Positions 36,766 through 45,845 are shown, numbered from the stretch's first letter. The stretch: 64,000 nucleotides of DNA from Thermococcus cleftensis (GCF_000265525.1 NC_018015.1:1648322-1712321), one strand, 5' to 3'. The notes: generated by a model not told the origin, from the sequence alone. Numbers and translations: made by a program.

Positions 36766-37526
36766 CTTCCCACCTCCAGACCAAAGAACTCAACGGCGTT
36801 TTTCTCCGTTACCTCCTCGGCTTCATCGAACTCAATTCCCTGAAGCCTCGCTATCCACTCAACCGCGACCTTCACGTTGCACGGAACGTTCCTCTGCCCC
36901 CTTACGGGGCTCATGTAGGGGCTGTCCGTCTCGACGAGGAGGTGATCGACCTCTATGGCCCTCGCAACGGCCTGCACCTCGGGTATGAAAACTACTCCGG
37001 TGTTAATCCCTACGACGTGGCCGTTCTCGATGATTTCCCTCGCGAGCTCGACGCTCCCTGCGAAGGAGTGGAAGTACGCCCTAACCCCGGCCCTCTGGAC
37101 GAGCTCGAAGGCCTCCCTTTCGGCTTCTCTAGCGTGTATCACAACCGGCAATTTAAGCTCGATCGCAAGTTCGAGGAAGTGCCTGAAAATCCCCCTCTGG
37201 TTCTCCCTCTGCCTTTCGTTTTCCGCGTAGTGGTAGTCGAGGCCTATCTCTCCCACCGCCACTATCTCGTCCCCGTGCTCAAGAATGAACTCCCCCACCC
37301 TCTTCACCTTCTCCCAGTTGCCCCTCCTGGCCTCGTTCGGGTGGTAGCCGAGGGTTGGAAAGACGAAGCCGAAGTAGGGCTTTAACAGCCCCCAGCTCTT
37401 CCAGACGTGGGCTTTTCTGTATTCTGTGATGGAATCCACGACCGCCCTCAGCTCTCCCCTGCACTCCTCGATTATGCGTGGCGCGTCCTTCTTGTAGAAC
37501 TCGAAGTGGGCGTGGGCGTCTATCAT
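36762..37526 (-). CDS. TatD-family metal-dependent hydrolase
   Basis: 254 residues from ATG 37526 (GGTGACC site); a 19-residue longer version lacks a site. Metal ligands can be seen in order: DAHAHFEFY (HxH), VGEIGLDYH (Glu), VIHAREAE (His), YFHSFAGS (His), LVETDSPY (Asp). TatD proteins are 3'-5' DNases or related hydrolases acting in DNA repair and degradation. It shares a promoter region with the divergent ferritin-like gene. Confidence 0.88.
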   Translation of the reverse strand: MIDAHAHFEFYKKDAPRIIEECRGELRAVVDSITEYRKAHVWKSWGLLKPYFGFVFPTLGYHPNEARRGNWEKVKRVGEFILEHGDEIVAVGEIGLDYHYAENERQRENQRGIFRHFLELAIELKLPVVIHAREAEREAFELVQRAGVRAYFHSFAGSVELAREIIENGHVVGINTGVVFIPEVQAVARAIEVDHLLVETDSPYMSPVRGQRNVPCNVKVAVEWIARLQGIEFDEAEEVTEKNAVEFFGLEVGR

Positions 37527-37600
37527 GGTCACCGGTTTCCCGGGGGATAGAAAAGCTTTTCCGTTGTTCGAATAATTAACCAACGGGAGGTTCTGATAAC

Positions 37601-38572
37601 ATGGAACCCAACATTAGTAACACGGATCTCATGGTGGGAGTCGTCGAGGCCTTGAGATCCAAGTCCCCAAAAGAGCTTTTGAGCTACGCCATATTCAATG
37701 AGGAGGAAGAGGCAAAGTACTACGCCAGACTTGCCGAGAAGGCGGGTAGAGTTAGTGTGAAGGCCCTTTTTCTCAAGATGAGTGAGGAAAGCCGGAAACA
37801 CCGCGACTGGCTCTACCGCCTCTTCAAGAAGTTATATCCCAACGAAGAACCCACCAAGGTCGATGCCCCTTCCGTTGAGGTTGCACCGTTCTATCCCGAG
37901 TTCGAGAAAGTTGGGGATTACGTCTCGGCCTTGGAGTACTGCATGAAGAGCGAGCTCTTTGCCAAGAAGACGTACGAGCTGCTGGCCAGTGTCGCCGACG
38001 ATGAAGACACAAGAACCCTTGCCCTCAGCCTCGCGGCAATGGAGGAGGAGCACTATCAGGCTATAAGAAAGATGTACGAACTCATAGTATCCCTTGAGGA
38101 GAAGAACCTGTCCCCTGCATCACTGAAACCGGGAGGGTACCTCTTCACCGATGATCTCAAGGCCAGGTACTTCCTCCTCGACCTTCCATCGTGGACTCCT
38201 CTCATCGCCGTGATCAGGGAAAAGCCGGAGGTTTTCTTGGAAATGTTCATGGACAGAAAGATTGAGGTCATCTGGGTCACCAAAACTGATTCGGACCACT
38301 CGATTCGCCCGGAGGCCTTTCCTGCCCTCAAGAAACGGTTATGTCAGTTCCTGCGAGAGAGTGCGAAGGACGGGAGATACGGGGCCGTTTTCATTCAGAA
38401 CCTCGGCTACATCGCCCTCGAGCTGGGCTTCAAAAGCGCTGTGGACATACTCATCTACCTAAAGGACTGCGCCCTTCTCCACGGCGGCTACCTGATCGTA
38501 TCCGCGGTAAAGGAAGCCTTCGAGCCGAGGGAGTGGGCACTCCTGACGTCTGAACTCACGGTGGTGTCCTGA
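37601..38572 (+). CDS. Rubrerythrin/ferritin-like domain fused to DUF835
   Basis: 323 residues. Residues about 20-165 are a ferritin-like four-helix bundle with repeated iron-ligand-type motifs (NEEEEAKYYARLAEKAG, SEESRKHRDWLYRL, KSELFAKKTYELLA, MEEEHYQAIRKM). Residues about 175-323 match DUF835, a Thermococcales-enriched domain also seen in signalling-type proteins (YLFTDDLKARYFLL, VFIQNLGYIALELGFKSAVDIL). Iron or peroxide sensing is plausible but inferred. ATG 37601 has no strong site; TTGTTCG-AATAATT upstream suggests a short leader. Confidence 0.8.
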   Translation: MEPNISNTDLMVGVVEALRSKSPKELLSYAIFNEEEEAKYYARLAEKAGRVSVKALFLKMSEESRKHRDWLYRLFKKLYPNEEPTKVDAPSVEVAPFYPEFEKVGDYVSALEYCMKSELFAKKTYELLASVADDEDTRTLALSLAAMEEEHYQAIRKMYELIVSLEEKNLSPASLKPGGYLFTDDLKARYFLLDLPSWTPLIAVIREKPEVFLEMFMDRKIEVIWVTKTDSDHSIRPEAFPALKKRLCQFLRESAKDGRYGAVFIQNLGYIALELGFKSAVDILIYLKDCALLHGGYLIVSAVKEAFEPREWALLTSELTVVS

Positions 38573-38578
38573 GTCCGG

Positions 38579-38824
38579 CTAGAGCTTCCTCGTCTCCCAT
38601 ATTACCGTCCCGTCCCGCCTAACCACCTGGAGTATGCGGTGGTATGGAATCTGGGCATCGCCGACGAAGAAGTAACCGTGCCCCAGTTCTATCATTCCCA
38701 CGGGAATCTTCTTTATATTCCCGTAGGCCCCGCGATGTTCGATTACGATGTAGTAGTCCCCTTCGTCCTCCCTCGGGTCGTACTTTATCTTGGCCAGAAC
38801 CTCCTTCACAGTCCCCTTTCGCAT
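38579..38824 (-). CDS. UPF0248/DUF504-family protein
   Basis: 81 residues from ATG 38824, overlapping the TGA of the upstream gene (TGATG) with GGGTGGC as ribosome binding site; a start three codons earlier is less likely. The sequence RKGTVKEVLAKIKYDP and PYHRILQVVRRDGTVIWE is typical of this small archaeal family (80-90 residues). It is possibly RNA-related, with no proven function. Coupled to the MBL hydrolase gene. Confidence 0.8.
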   Translation of the reverse strand: MRKGTVKEVLAKIKYDPREDEGDYYIVIEHRGAYGNIKKIPVGMIELGHGYFFVGDAQIPYHRILQVVRRDGTVIWETRKL

Positions 38825-39543
38825 CAGAGCCACCCCAGGATTTCATCGATGTTCTCTCTCCAGTCCTTTATGACCCAGCCGTGTCCAGGAAGGCCGAAAT
38901 CAACGTCGTAATCCCTGAGCCTTTCGAGGCTCTCCTGAAGTTTCCAGCCGTTCCCTGTCGGCAGATCCACCCTGCCTACGGTTCCCTTGAAGACCGTGTC
39001 GCCGGTGAACATAACCCTCGTCTCACCATCGTCGAGGTAGAGGCACGAACTTCCCGCCGTGTGGCCGGGCGTGTGAATCAGCTCAAGCTCCAGTGAGCCG
39101 ACCTTGAGCGCATCGCCCTCCCTCATGTGGAGATCAACCTTCTGCGCCTCGAACCTCCTCCCGTAGGAATAGGCCAGAATCACGTAGTCGTCTCCCTTCT
39201 CCAGCGTTTTTGCGGTAACCTCGTGGGCGGCGAAGAGAACCTCAATGCCCTTCCCCTTCAGCCAGTCCGCCAGGGCCATGTTCCCGCCCACGTGGTCGAA
39301 GTGCTCGTGGGTGTTGAATATCGTGACCCTCTCAACGCCGTTGAGGAGGCCTTCCCTCTCCCAGATTTCAGCGTAGACGTGCCAGTTAACGCCGGTGCCG
39401 GTGTCCACTACGAGGGCCTCCCTCCCGTCCCTCACAAGGTAAACGTTGGAGTCCCAGCCTATGCCCCTCAGCATCGTGGTGTGGGGAGGAATCTCAACGG
39501 GCACTATATCGCGGGGGAACTCCTCGATGGGGCTTATTCTCAT
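38824..39543 (-). CDS. Metallo-beta-lactamase-fold hydrolase
   Basis: 239 residues. The zinc-binding signature is THEHFDHVGGN (about 78-88), with later ligands HTPGHTAGS (His) and FTGDTVFKG (Asp). Glyoxalase II-like hydrolases of this size act on thioesters or other hydrolysable bonds; the substrate is unknown. It starts at ATG 39543 (the upstream sequence GGGGGTGAAAGC gives a good site) and heads a two-gene operon. Confidence 0.87.
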   Translation of the reverse strand: MRISPIEEFPRDIVPVEIPPHTTMLRGIGWDSNVYLVRDGREALVVDTGTGVNWHVYAEIWEREGLLNGVERVTIFNTHEHFDHVGGNMALADWLKGKGIEVLFAAHEVTAKTLEKGDDYVILAYSYGRRFEAQKVDLHMREGDALKVGSLELELIHTPGHTAGSSCLYLDDGETRVMFTGDTVFKGTVGRVDLPTGNGWKLQESLERLRDYDVDFGLPGHGWVIKDWRENIDEILGWL

Positions 39544-39675
39544 GCTTTCACCCCCAAATGGGCTCGAGGGAGGACCGCGTCATCACCCATCAGGAGGGAT
39601 GAATCTCTTCATCGCCCACGTTAGTTCGAGGTGGGGTTTATAAACTCACCCTCCAAAACCTATTAGGTGACCCAA

Positions 39676-40731
39676 ATGAAAACCGAGAGAGCGAAGGAGA
39701 TACTCCTCCAGCTTTTAAAGATACCCTCCCCCTCCGGCCAGGAGGACAGGATAATGCTCCACATCATGGAGTTCCTTCACAGGCTCGACTACGACGTGAG
39801 GATAGAGAGCGACGGCGAGATAATAGACTTGGTCGTGAACCCGGACGCTGACCTCTTCTACGAGGTGCACGTGGACACAATACCGATCCGCGCCGAGCCC
39901 TTCGTGAGGGGCAACATAATCTACGGCACCGGCTCGAGCGACATAAAGGGGGGAGCCGCGGCTATACTCCTCATGCTGGAGAACCTCCGCAGGGAAGGGA
40001 AGGAACTCAACGTCGGCATAGTCTTCGTCAGCGACGAGGAGCTGGGCGGCCGCGGGAGTGCGCTCTTCATGGAGAGGTATAAACCAAAGATGGCGGTAGT
40101 GCTTGAGCCGACCGACCTGGAGGTTCACATAGCCCACGCGGGCAACATCGAGGCCTACTTCGAGGTGGACGGTAAAGAGGCCCACGGAGCGTGCCCCGAG
40201 AGCGGGGTGAACGCGATAGAGGAGACCTACAAGATGCTGGAGGAGATGAAGAGGCTCGAGCCCTTCAAGGCCAGGGGCGAGTTCTTCGACCCTCACATCG
40301 GAATCCAGGAGCTGGTCTGTGAGAACCCGGTCTACCTGATCCCAGCCCTCTGCAGGGGAAGGCTTGAGGCGAGACTTTTACCAGAGCAGGAGGTAGAGGA
40401 CATACTCGACCTGCTCGACCCGATATTCGACGAGTACACGCTGAAGTACGAGTACACCGAGATATGGGACGGCTACAAGCTCGAACCGGACGAGGAGATA
40501 GTCCAGCTGGCGAAGAAGGCGATGGAAGTCACGGAGATAGACGAGTTCGGCGGGATGAGGAGCTGGACCGATGCCATAAACTTCATGTACAACGGAACCA
40601 GAACCATAGTGTTCGGCCCCGGCAACCTCGACATCTCCCACACCAAGAACGAGCACATCGACGTGAGGGACGTGGTTACCGCCAGCGAGTTCCTGAAGGC
40701 CCTCAACGAGATTTATGGAAAGAGCGGGTGA
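39676..40731 (+). CDS. M20-family metallopeptidase/deacylase
   Basis: 351 residues from ATG 39676 (GGTGACCCAA; the upstream in-frame start lies before the site). Two-metal motifs: EVHVDTIP (His, Asp), GTGSSDIKGG (bridging Asp), SDEELGGRG (Glu base), VLEPTDLEV (Glu) and the C-terminal HTKNEHI. A dimerisation/lid domain lies at about 160-260 (GKEAHGACPESG). ArgE/DapE/CPG2-like enzymes remove acyl groups or dipeptide ends; the substrate cannot be decided from sequence. Possibly Thermococcus-type N-acyl-amino-acid or LysW-linked deacylation. Confidence 0.85.
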   Translation: MKTERAKEILLQLLKIPSPSGQEDRIMLHIMEFLHRLDYDVRIESDGEIIDLVVNPDADLFYEVHVDTIPIRAEPFVRGNIIYGTGSSDIKGGAAAILLMLENLRREGKELNVGIVFVSDEELGGRGSALFMERYKPKMAVVLEPTDLEVHIAHAGNIEAYFEVDGKEAHGACPESGVNAIEETYKMLEEMKRLEPFKARGEFFDPHIGIQELVCENPVYLIPALCRGRLEARLLPEQEVEDILDLLDPIFDEYTLKYEYTEIWDGYKLEPDEEIVQLAKKAMEVTEIDEFGGMRSWTDAINFMYNGTRTIVFGPGNLDISHTKNEHIDVRDVVTASEFLKALNEIYGKSG

Positions 40732-40763
40732 ACCTTCTCTTCCCATCACCTTTTTAAGGAAGG

Positions 40764-40788
40764 CCCCCCACCAGTTACTGGTGGGGGG
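40764..40788. repeat. Palindrome A before the ATPase gene
   Basis: Arms CCCCCCACCAG and CTGGTGGGGGG (11 bp, perfect) around TTA, directly before ATG 40790. The right arm contains the gene's only ribosome binding site (GGTGG), so the RNA hairpin would hide it. A second copy of the core lies just after the stop codon. Confidence 0.85.
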
Positions 40789-40789
40789 T

Positions 40790-41854
40790 ATGCTCTTCAA
40801 CCCGAGGCCGAAGACCAGAAGGGAGGAACTGTACGACAGAAGAGATGAGCTTGAGCGTGTCGAGGACGGCCTGAGGAAGGGCCTTGGCCTCGTTACGATC
40901 CTCGGAATCAGGCGCCTTGGAAAGAGCTCACTCCTGAACGTTGCCCTGAATGAACTCCCCTACGGGAGCGTCAAGATCGACGCGAGAAAGGTCTATTCCG
41001 AGTTCGGCAATGTGCCGAGGGAGGCCCTGGCAAAGCTCATCCTCGAGGGGTTCCTGAAGAGGTCGGGAAAGGAGCGGGCCAGGGAGCTAGCGAGAAGCAT
41101 CAGGGGCGTGCGCCTCCTTGGATTCGGAGTTGAGGTTGAGGTCGAGAGGGGAGTAAACCTCTACGACCTCCTTGAGCGCATAAACTCCCTCGGAGAGCGC
41201 TTTGTCATCGCGATAGACGAGGCCCAGTACCTGCGATTTTCGAATTCCCGCTACCCGGAGCTCATCGCGTGGGCCATCGACGAGCTTGAGAACGTGAGCT
41301 TTGTCCTGACGGGCTCGGAGGTTGGCCTGCTGGAGGACTTTCTGAGGCTTCATGACCCGGGCTCGGCGCTCTTTGGGAGGCCCCACCTGGAGATCAGGCT
41401 GAAGCGTTTTGAGAGGCACCAGAGCGTGGATTTTCTTGAGAGGGGTTTTGACGAGCTCGGCCTTAGGGTTTCACGGGAGGAGATCGATGAGGCGGTCGAT
41501 GAGCTGGACGGCATAGTCGGCTGGCTCACCCTCTACGGCTACAACCGCTACCTCGGGCTGGGCCACTCCCGGGCGCTCCAGAGGCTCAAGGAGGACGCCA
41601 GGAGGCTGATTCTGGCGGAGTTCTCCCGGCTGAGGGAGCTATCCCACCGCTACGAGCTGGCGATGCGGGCGGTGGCCAACGGGAAGCACCGCTGGAAGGA
41701 GATAAAGGAGACCGTGGAGATTCTTGAGGGGAAGAGGATAGACGACAAGAACTTCTCCAACGTCCTCAGCAACCTCGTCCGTTACGGCTACCTTGAAAAG
41801 ACCGTTGATGGCTACGTGATCCCCGACCCACTCGTGGAACTGGCTTTCAGATAG
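40790..41854 (+). CDS. Archaeal AAA ATPase flanked by palindromes
   Basis: 354 residues from ATG 40790. Walker A is ILGIRRLGKSSLLNVA (about 39-54), Walker B is FVIAIDEAQYL, and VSFVLTGSEVGLL is the sensor. A winged-helix C-terminus (KNFSNVLSNLVRYGYLEK) follows, and there is no nuclease-like tail. The start is dictated by GGTGGGGGG four bases upstream. TATA box TTTTTAAGG is at about 40751. The gene is bracketed by copies of the same palindrome, which makes it look like an independent cassette. Role unknown; relatives are numerous in Thermococcales. Confidence 0.85.
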   Translation: MLFNPRPKTRREELYDRRDELERVEDGLRKGLGLVTILGIRRLGKSSLLNVALNELPYGSVKIDARKVYSEFGNVPREALAKLILEGFLKRSGKERARELARSIRGVRLLGFGVEVEVERGVNLYDLLERINSLGERFVIAIDEAQYLRFSNSRYPELIAWAIDELENVSFVLTGSEVGLLEDFLRLHDPGSALFGRPHLEIRLKRFERHQSVDFLERGFDELGLRVSREEIDEAVDELDGIVGWLTLYGYNRYLGLGHSRALQRLKEDARRLILAEFSRLRELSHRYELAMRAVANGKHRWKEIKETVEILEGKRIDDKNFSNVLSNLVRYGYLEKTVDGYVIPDPLVELAFR

Positions 41855-41859
41855 GGGGG

Positions 41860-41876
41860 CCACCAGTTACTGGTGG
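41860..41876. repeat. Palindrome B after the ATPase gene
   Basis: CCACCAGTTACTGGTGG, identical in core to the copy at 40764-40788, and followed by GGGGG as there. It starts 5 bases after the stop codon. Confidence 0.85.
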
Positions 41877-41890
41877 GGGGGTTAAGGGTA

Positions 41891-41942
41891 CCAAAAACCC
41901 CGGAAAGTGGAACCCTTTCCTGCATGGAACCGGGGGTTTTGG
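41891..41942. repeat. Imperfect inverted repeat downstream of ATPase gene
   Basis: Arms CCAAAAACCCCGG and CCGGGGGTTTTGG (12 of 13 paired) around 26 bases. It may act as an RNA hairpin, terminator-like structure, or element end, next to palindrome B. Confidence 0.55.
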
Positions 41943-41995
41943 GGGCCCGTCGGGACTTCGAAAACCTTATCTCCAATAGCGATGAAGTTTGAGGG

Positions 41996-43034
41996 GTGGT
42001 GGCTTTGTCACTTCTGGCCTTGACCGGGATGTTCATATTTGGGGGGAAGAAAAAAAGGAAGACCTTGGAAGAAGTACGTAAAGAACTGGCGAAGAAGTAT
42101 GGGCTGCCCGAAGAAGTTATAGACGGTATAATAGGCGCATACATATCATTCGACGGATATGTAGAGTTCATAAGGCAAATAGACCCGGAAAAAAACTATG
42201 AAAGGGTAAAAAAAACCCTTGCAGTTGATGAAATTGGCGACTCAAAACGTGCCAGAGCAATCCTTAACCATGAGTACCATTCTTACATTGGGAGAGAGAC
42301 CCAAAGTCACGGGGATACCATATACTCCACGGAGTGCTCGCTGTTCTTGTTGCAAACCATCTGGGCAAGGAACACGAAGATATCGGGTGGGCAATAGGTG
42401 ACGCAATATACGACTATCTCGTCATGAAAAACAAAAGCATAGAGGACATTGAAAAGAGGCCTTCAGAGTTCGCAAAACTTGTTGTGGAAAAATTACAGGA
42501 AAGAGAAATACTTGGACCATCGGTTGCCAAGTCCACCGAGCGCGCAATAAAAGAAGCGATTCCCCCCACGATAAAACTCATCAATAAAATGTGGCCAAAG
42601 GATCATGATGTCAAGCACCTGCGAGCAATGGAAGAGGCATTTTCATCGCAGACTAAAAATCCGCTAAGAACTCTAAAAGCCGCAGGAATAGACGTTACAA
42701 AAGAGGTCGAGGAGCTCAGGAATGCCATCGCAGAGATTACAGGAAAGAAGCCCAAGGCGAGGGGGAGCACCTCCAGGGGGTCGAGGAGAGGGCCAAGTCG
42801 AAACGCCCCGTAACCTCTGCCGGCCTTCCCCCCGAGCTCCTCGCCATCGTCAAGGCCCTCGAGTTCTCGGACTTCTCGGAGAGGGCGATGGAAAAGGCGG
42901 AGAAGGAACTCATCAGGCTCGTGGACGGGCTCCTGGAGGACGAGGCCAACGCCCCCCAGCTCTTCCACGCGGTCAAACTGCTGAGACTCGTGCAGAAGGG
43001 CGACGTCAAGAGCATCAAGAAGCTGGGAGGTTAA
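41996..43034 (+). pseudogene. Frameshifted gene of unknown function
   Basis: The frame starts near GTG 41996 (hydrophobic LSLLALTGMFIFGG, then KKKRKTLEEVRKELAKKYG), shifts at about 42315-42325 to VLAVLVANHLGKEHEDIGWA, and shifts again in the G5 run at about 42763 to a helical C-terminus (EHLQGVEERAKSKRPVT ... VKSIKKLGG, stop 43034). One missing base explains each shift. The reconstructed protein has about 345 residues, a short N-terminal membrane-like segment and long helices. His/Glu-rich HEYHSYIG and NHLGKEHEDIG could bind metal. I do not recognise the family. Base composition is AT-rich up to about 42720 and GC-rich after it. Confidence 0.65.
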
Positions 43035-43067
43035 CTACCCGGCGGCGCCCGAGCATTGGCGCGGCCC

Positions 43068-45845
43068 TCATGAACCCTCTTCCCCACCCTCTTCCTTCTC
43101 CTTCCTGTCCACCCAGAAGCGCCTCGTCCTTATGAACTGCCTCTCCCGCTCCATGAGGGCAACGAGGAGTGCCTCGCCCCGGTACTGCGCCAGAAGCCTC
43201 GCCGCAGTGTCCGGCCCGGTTCCGTAGCTGGCCAGTGCTAAAACTGCCTCGAAGCCGTAGGAATCCACGAGGTCCGCAGCTTTCAGCAGCTTCCTGTATG
43301 TCCTCTCCGCCCTCCTCTCCAGCGGCTTCCCATGGCGAACCTTCTCTAGGACGGGGAGAAACTCCTCCGCATCTATCGGGTGGGCAACCGCGAGCATCTT
43401 CGAGCCGCAGCGCGGGCACTGTCTTAGCTCTATGTTTTGAAGCCTCGCCACCCTCGTCCTCGAGTGCCACCCGCAGTTGGTGCACACTAAAACGACCTCG
43501 TGGTCGAGCAGTCTCTTCCTGAACAGCTCAAGTACCTCGTCCCTCTCCAGCGTCCCGCTCAGCAGGAACTCGCCGCCGACGGCCATGTTCAGCCGGGCAA
43601 GCGTTGAAGGCTCCTTCCTGAGAACCGTTTTCACCCTCATCGTGCCCCTCTTGAGCATCTCAAGGACGAGCTCTCCCTTTCTTACGTCAACCTTGTCGTG
43701 GTAGAGCTCGTTCAAGGTCTCGCGCTCAATCACCGTCCCCTCGAAGAGCCTCTCGACCTTCCTTATCTTTGCGTCCTTCCTCAGGGCCCCGAAGCGCTTC
43801 GCCACGTTCGTCATTCTCCACCGGTAGGCGTGGGAATCCCTCAGCGCGCGGGAGACTATAAACTCCAAACTCCCCGGCTCCTGGTAGAGGTAGCGCTTCA
43901 CCTCCTCAGGGTTCAGCTGGAAGGGCGTCTTGAAGACCACCGCATGCCCCTGGCTCCTCACGGAGAAGACCCTGCCGTAGCGCAGTATGAGGAGCGAGTG
44001 AACGAGCCGCCCGAGGGCCTCGTTGGCCCGGTTTCCAAAGTCCGCGTGGATTACCAGCGCTTTCGGCGTGCTCTCGACGACGATGTCGCGGTCGGTCGAG
44101 AAGGGCTCGTCCCTGATCTCGTCAAACGCCCTTCTCAGCTCCTCCTCGCTGAACTCCACCCCCTCCAAAAGCCCCTTCGCCTTCTCGAAGTCGAAAGCCA
44201 GCTCCCTCTTCAGCCTGCCGACGTCGAGGGCCACTCCAAAGGGAACGGGGATCATCTCGCCCTCCCAGCTCGGTATCGCGCTCTCCAGGCTCTTGCTCTC
44301 GCGGACCTTCAAAAGCCTCGCCTCGTCGTCGATCTTGAGCACGATCCAGCTCCGGCCGTTCATGACGAACTCCATGCCCTCCTCCAGGTCCATCACGAAG
44401 CTCTCATCGAGCCTTCCAATGACGTGTCCGCTCTTGGAATCGAAAACCCTCCACGAGACTTCGTCAGGAATCGTTGAGAGGTTCTCGTAGTAGTACTGGA
44501 ACGCGCCGCGGCGGAGATAAAGGAGACCGTTCTCCCCGTCGTAGCCTATGAGTCTCGCGTCCTCGAGAACCTTCAGAACGTCGAGGTAGTCGCTCCAGCT
44601 CAAATCCCTGTAAACGTAGGCCCGCCTCGCTATCTCGTAGGGCCTCTCGCGAGGAAGGCGTTTGTACTCGATGAGCAGGCCGACGATGAAGTGAGCTAAA
44701 ACGTCCAGCCCACCCATCGGCTCGACCGCCTCGAATCTGCCCTCAAGGGCGTGCTTCGCTATGACGAGGCTCTGGAGGTAGTCCTCGACGTTCGTCGCTA
44801 TGACGTAGCCCTCGCTGACCTCTCCGATTCTATGTTTTGCCCTCCCGACGCGCTGGACGAGCCTGTTCACCTGGCGCGGGCTCATGTACTGGATTACGAC
44901 GTCAACGTCGCCTATGTCTATGCCGAGCTCCATTGAGGACGTGCATATCAGCGCTTTAATCCTGCCCTCCTTGAGGGCCTTTTCGGCCTTGATTCTGGCT
45001 TCCCTCGAAAGCGAGCCGTGGTGAACCTCAACGGGCTTCCCCCAGGCCTTGAGGCGGTGCGCCAGAATCTCCGCGAACTGCCGCGTGTTGGTGAATATCA
45101 GAGCTTTCCCGTGCTCCTCGACGACCCCCCACAGGGCCCTCAGTCTAGAGGCTATCTCGGGCGAGACGCTCAGCTCCCGGGCGAGGTCGAGGTCCCTCCC
45201 CTCTGGTCTCGGGTAGAGAACGTGGAAGCGATAGCGCTTTTTCCAGTTCGGCTTGACTATTGTATCTGCTCCAAGCCACTCCATCACTTCCTCCTCGTTG
45301 CCTACCGTTGCAGTCATGCCTATTCTCCTGAAGTCGGCAATTTCGGCGAGCCTTTCAAGGTTCAGGAGGAGCTGTGCTCCCCTTTTGTTGTCCACCAGCT
45401 CCGCTATCTCATCGACGATGACGAACTTCACGTTCTCGAGGTGCTTCCTGAGGGATTTGACCGTCAGGATAACCCCCATCGTTTCGGGAGTGATTATGAG
45501 CATCTGCGGGGGATTCTTCGTCTGCTTTGCCTTCCTGTAGGCTGAAGTGTCGCCGTGCCTCACCTCTACGGTTATTCCAAGTTTCCTTCCCCACCATTCC
45601 AGCCTCTCGAGCAGGTCCCTGTTGAGGGCCTTGAGCGGTGCGATGTAGAGTGCAGAAATTGGTTTAAGTCCCCCTTCAAGGATTTCGTTGAATACCGGTA
45701 GAACTGCCGCTTCAGTCTTTCCTGAACCTGTGGGTGCTATTATCAGGACGCCCTTTCCTGAGCTAACCTCCCTGAAGGCGTCCTGCTGGAGCCTGTTGAG
45801 CCTTCCGAAGCGCTCCCTGATGGCCTTCCTGAGGAGGGGGTGCAT
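43068..45845 (-). CDS. Lhr-type superfamily 2 helicase
   Basis: 925 residues. Motif I is IAPTGSGKTEAAVLP, II is VIVDEIAEL (DEIA, not the usual DEIH), III is GMTATVGN, V-VI is CTSSMELGIDIGDVDVVIQYMSPRQVNRLVQRVGRAKHR. The helicase core spans about 1-420, then a winged helix and the Lhr-specific beta-barrel region, and near the C-terminus a four-Cys zinc motif (VCTNCGWHS, CPRCGSKML). Lhr enzymes unwind DNA/RNA hybrids and branched DNA during repair. It begins 3 bases after the PIN gene's end, so it may be the downstream part of that operon. Confidence 0.88.
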   Translation of the reverse strand: MHPLLRKAIRERFGRLNRLQQDAFREVSSGKGVLIIAPTGSGKTEAAVLPVFNEILEGGLKPISALYIAPLKALNRDLLERLEWWGRKLGITVEVRHGDTSAYRKAKQTKNPPQMLIITPETMGVILTVKSLRKHLENVKFVIVDEIAELVDNKRGAQLLLNLERLAEIADFRRIGMTATVGNEEEVMEWLGADTIVKPNWKKRYRFHVLYPRPEGRDLDLARELSVSPEIASRLRALWGVVEEHGKALIFTNTRQFAEILAHRLKAWGKPVEVHHGSLSREARIKAEKALKEGRIKALICTSSMELGIDIGDVDVVIQYMSPRQVNRLVQRVGRAKHRIGEVSEGYVIATNVEDYLQSLVIAKHALEGRFEAVEPMGGLDVLAHFIVGLLIEYKRLPRERPYEIARRAYVYRDLSWSDYLDVLKVLEDARLIGYDGENGLLYLRRGAFQYYYENLSTIPDEVSWRVFDSKSGHVIGRLDESFVMDLEEGMEFVMNGRSWIVLKIDDEARLLKVRESKSLESAIPSWEGEMIPVPFGVALDVGRLKRELAFDFEKAKGLLEGVEFSEEELRRAFDEIRDEPFSTDRDIVVESTPKALVIHADFGNRANEALGRLVHSLLILRYGRVFSVRSQGHAVVFKTPFQLNPEEVKRYLYQEPGSLEFIVSRALRDSHAYRWRMTNVAKRFGALRKDAKIRKVERLFEGTVIERETLNELYHDKVDVRKGELVLEMLKRGTMRVKTVLRKEPSTLARLNMAVGGEFLLSGTLERDEVLELFRKRLLDHEVVLVCTNCGWHSRTRVARLQNIELRQCPRCGSKMLAVAHPIDAEEFLPVLEKVRHGKPLERRAERTYRKLLKAADLVDSYGFEAVLALASYGTGPDTAARLLAQYRGEALLVALMERERQFIRTRRFWVDRKEKEEGGEEGS

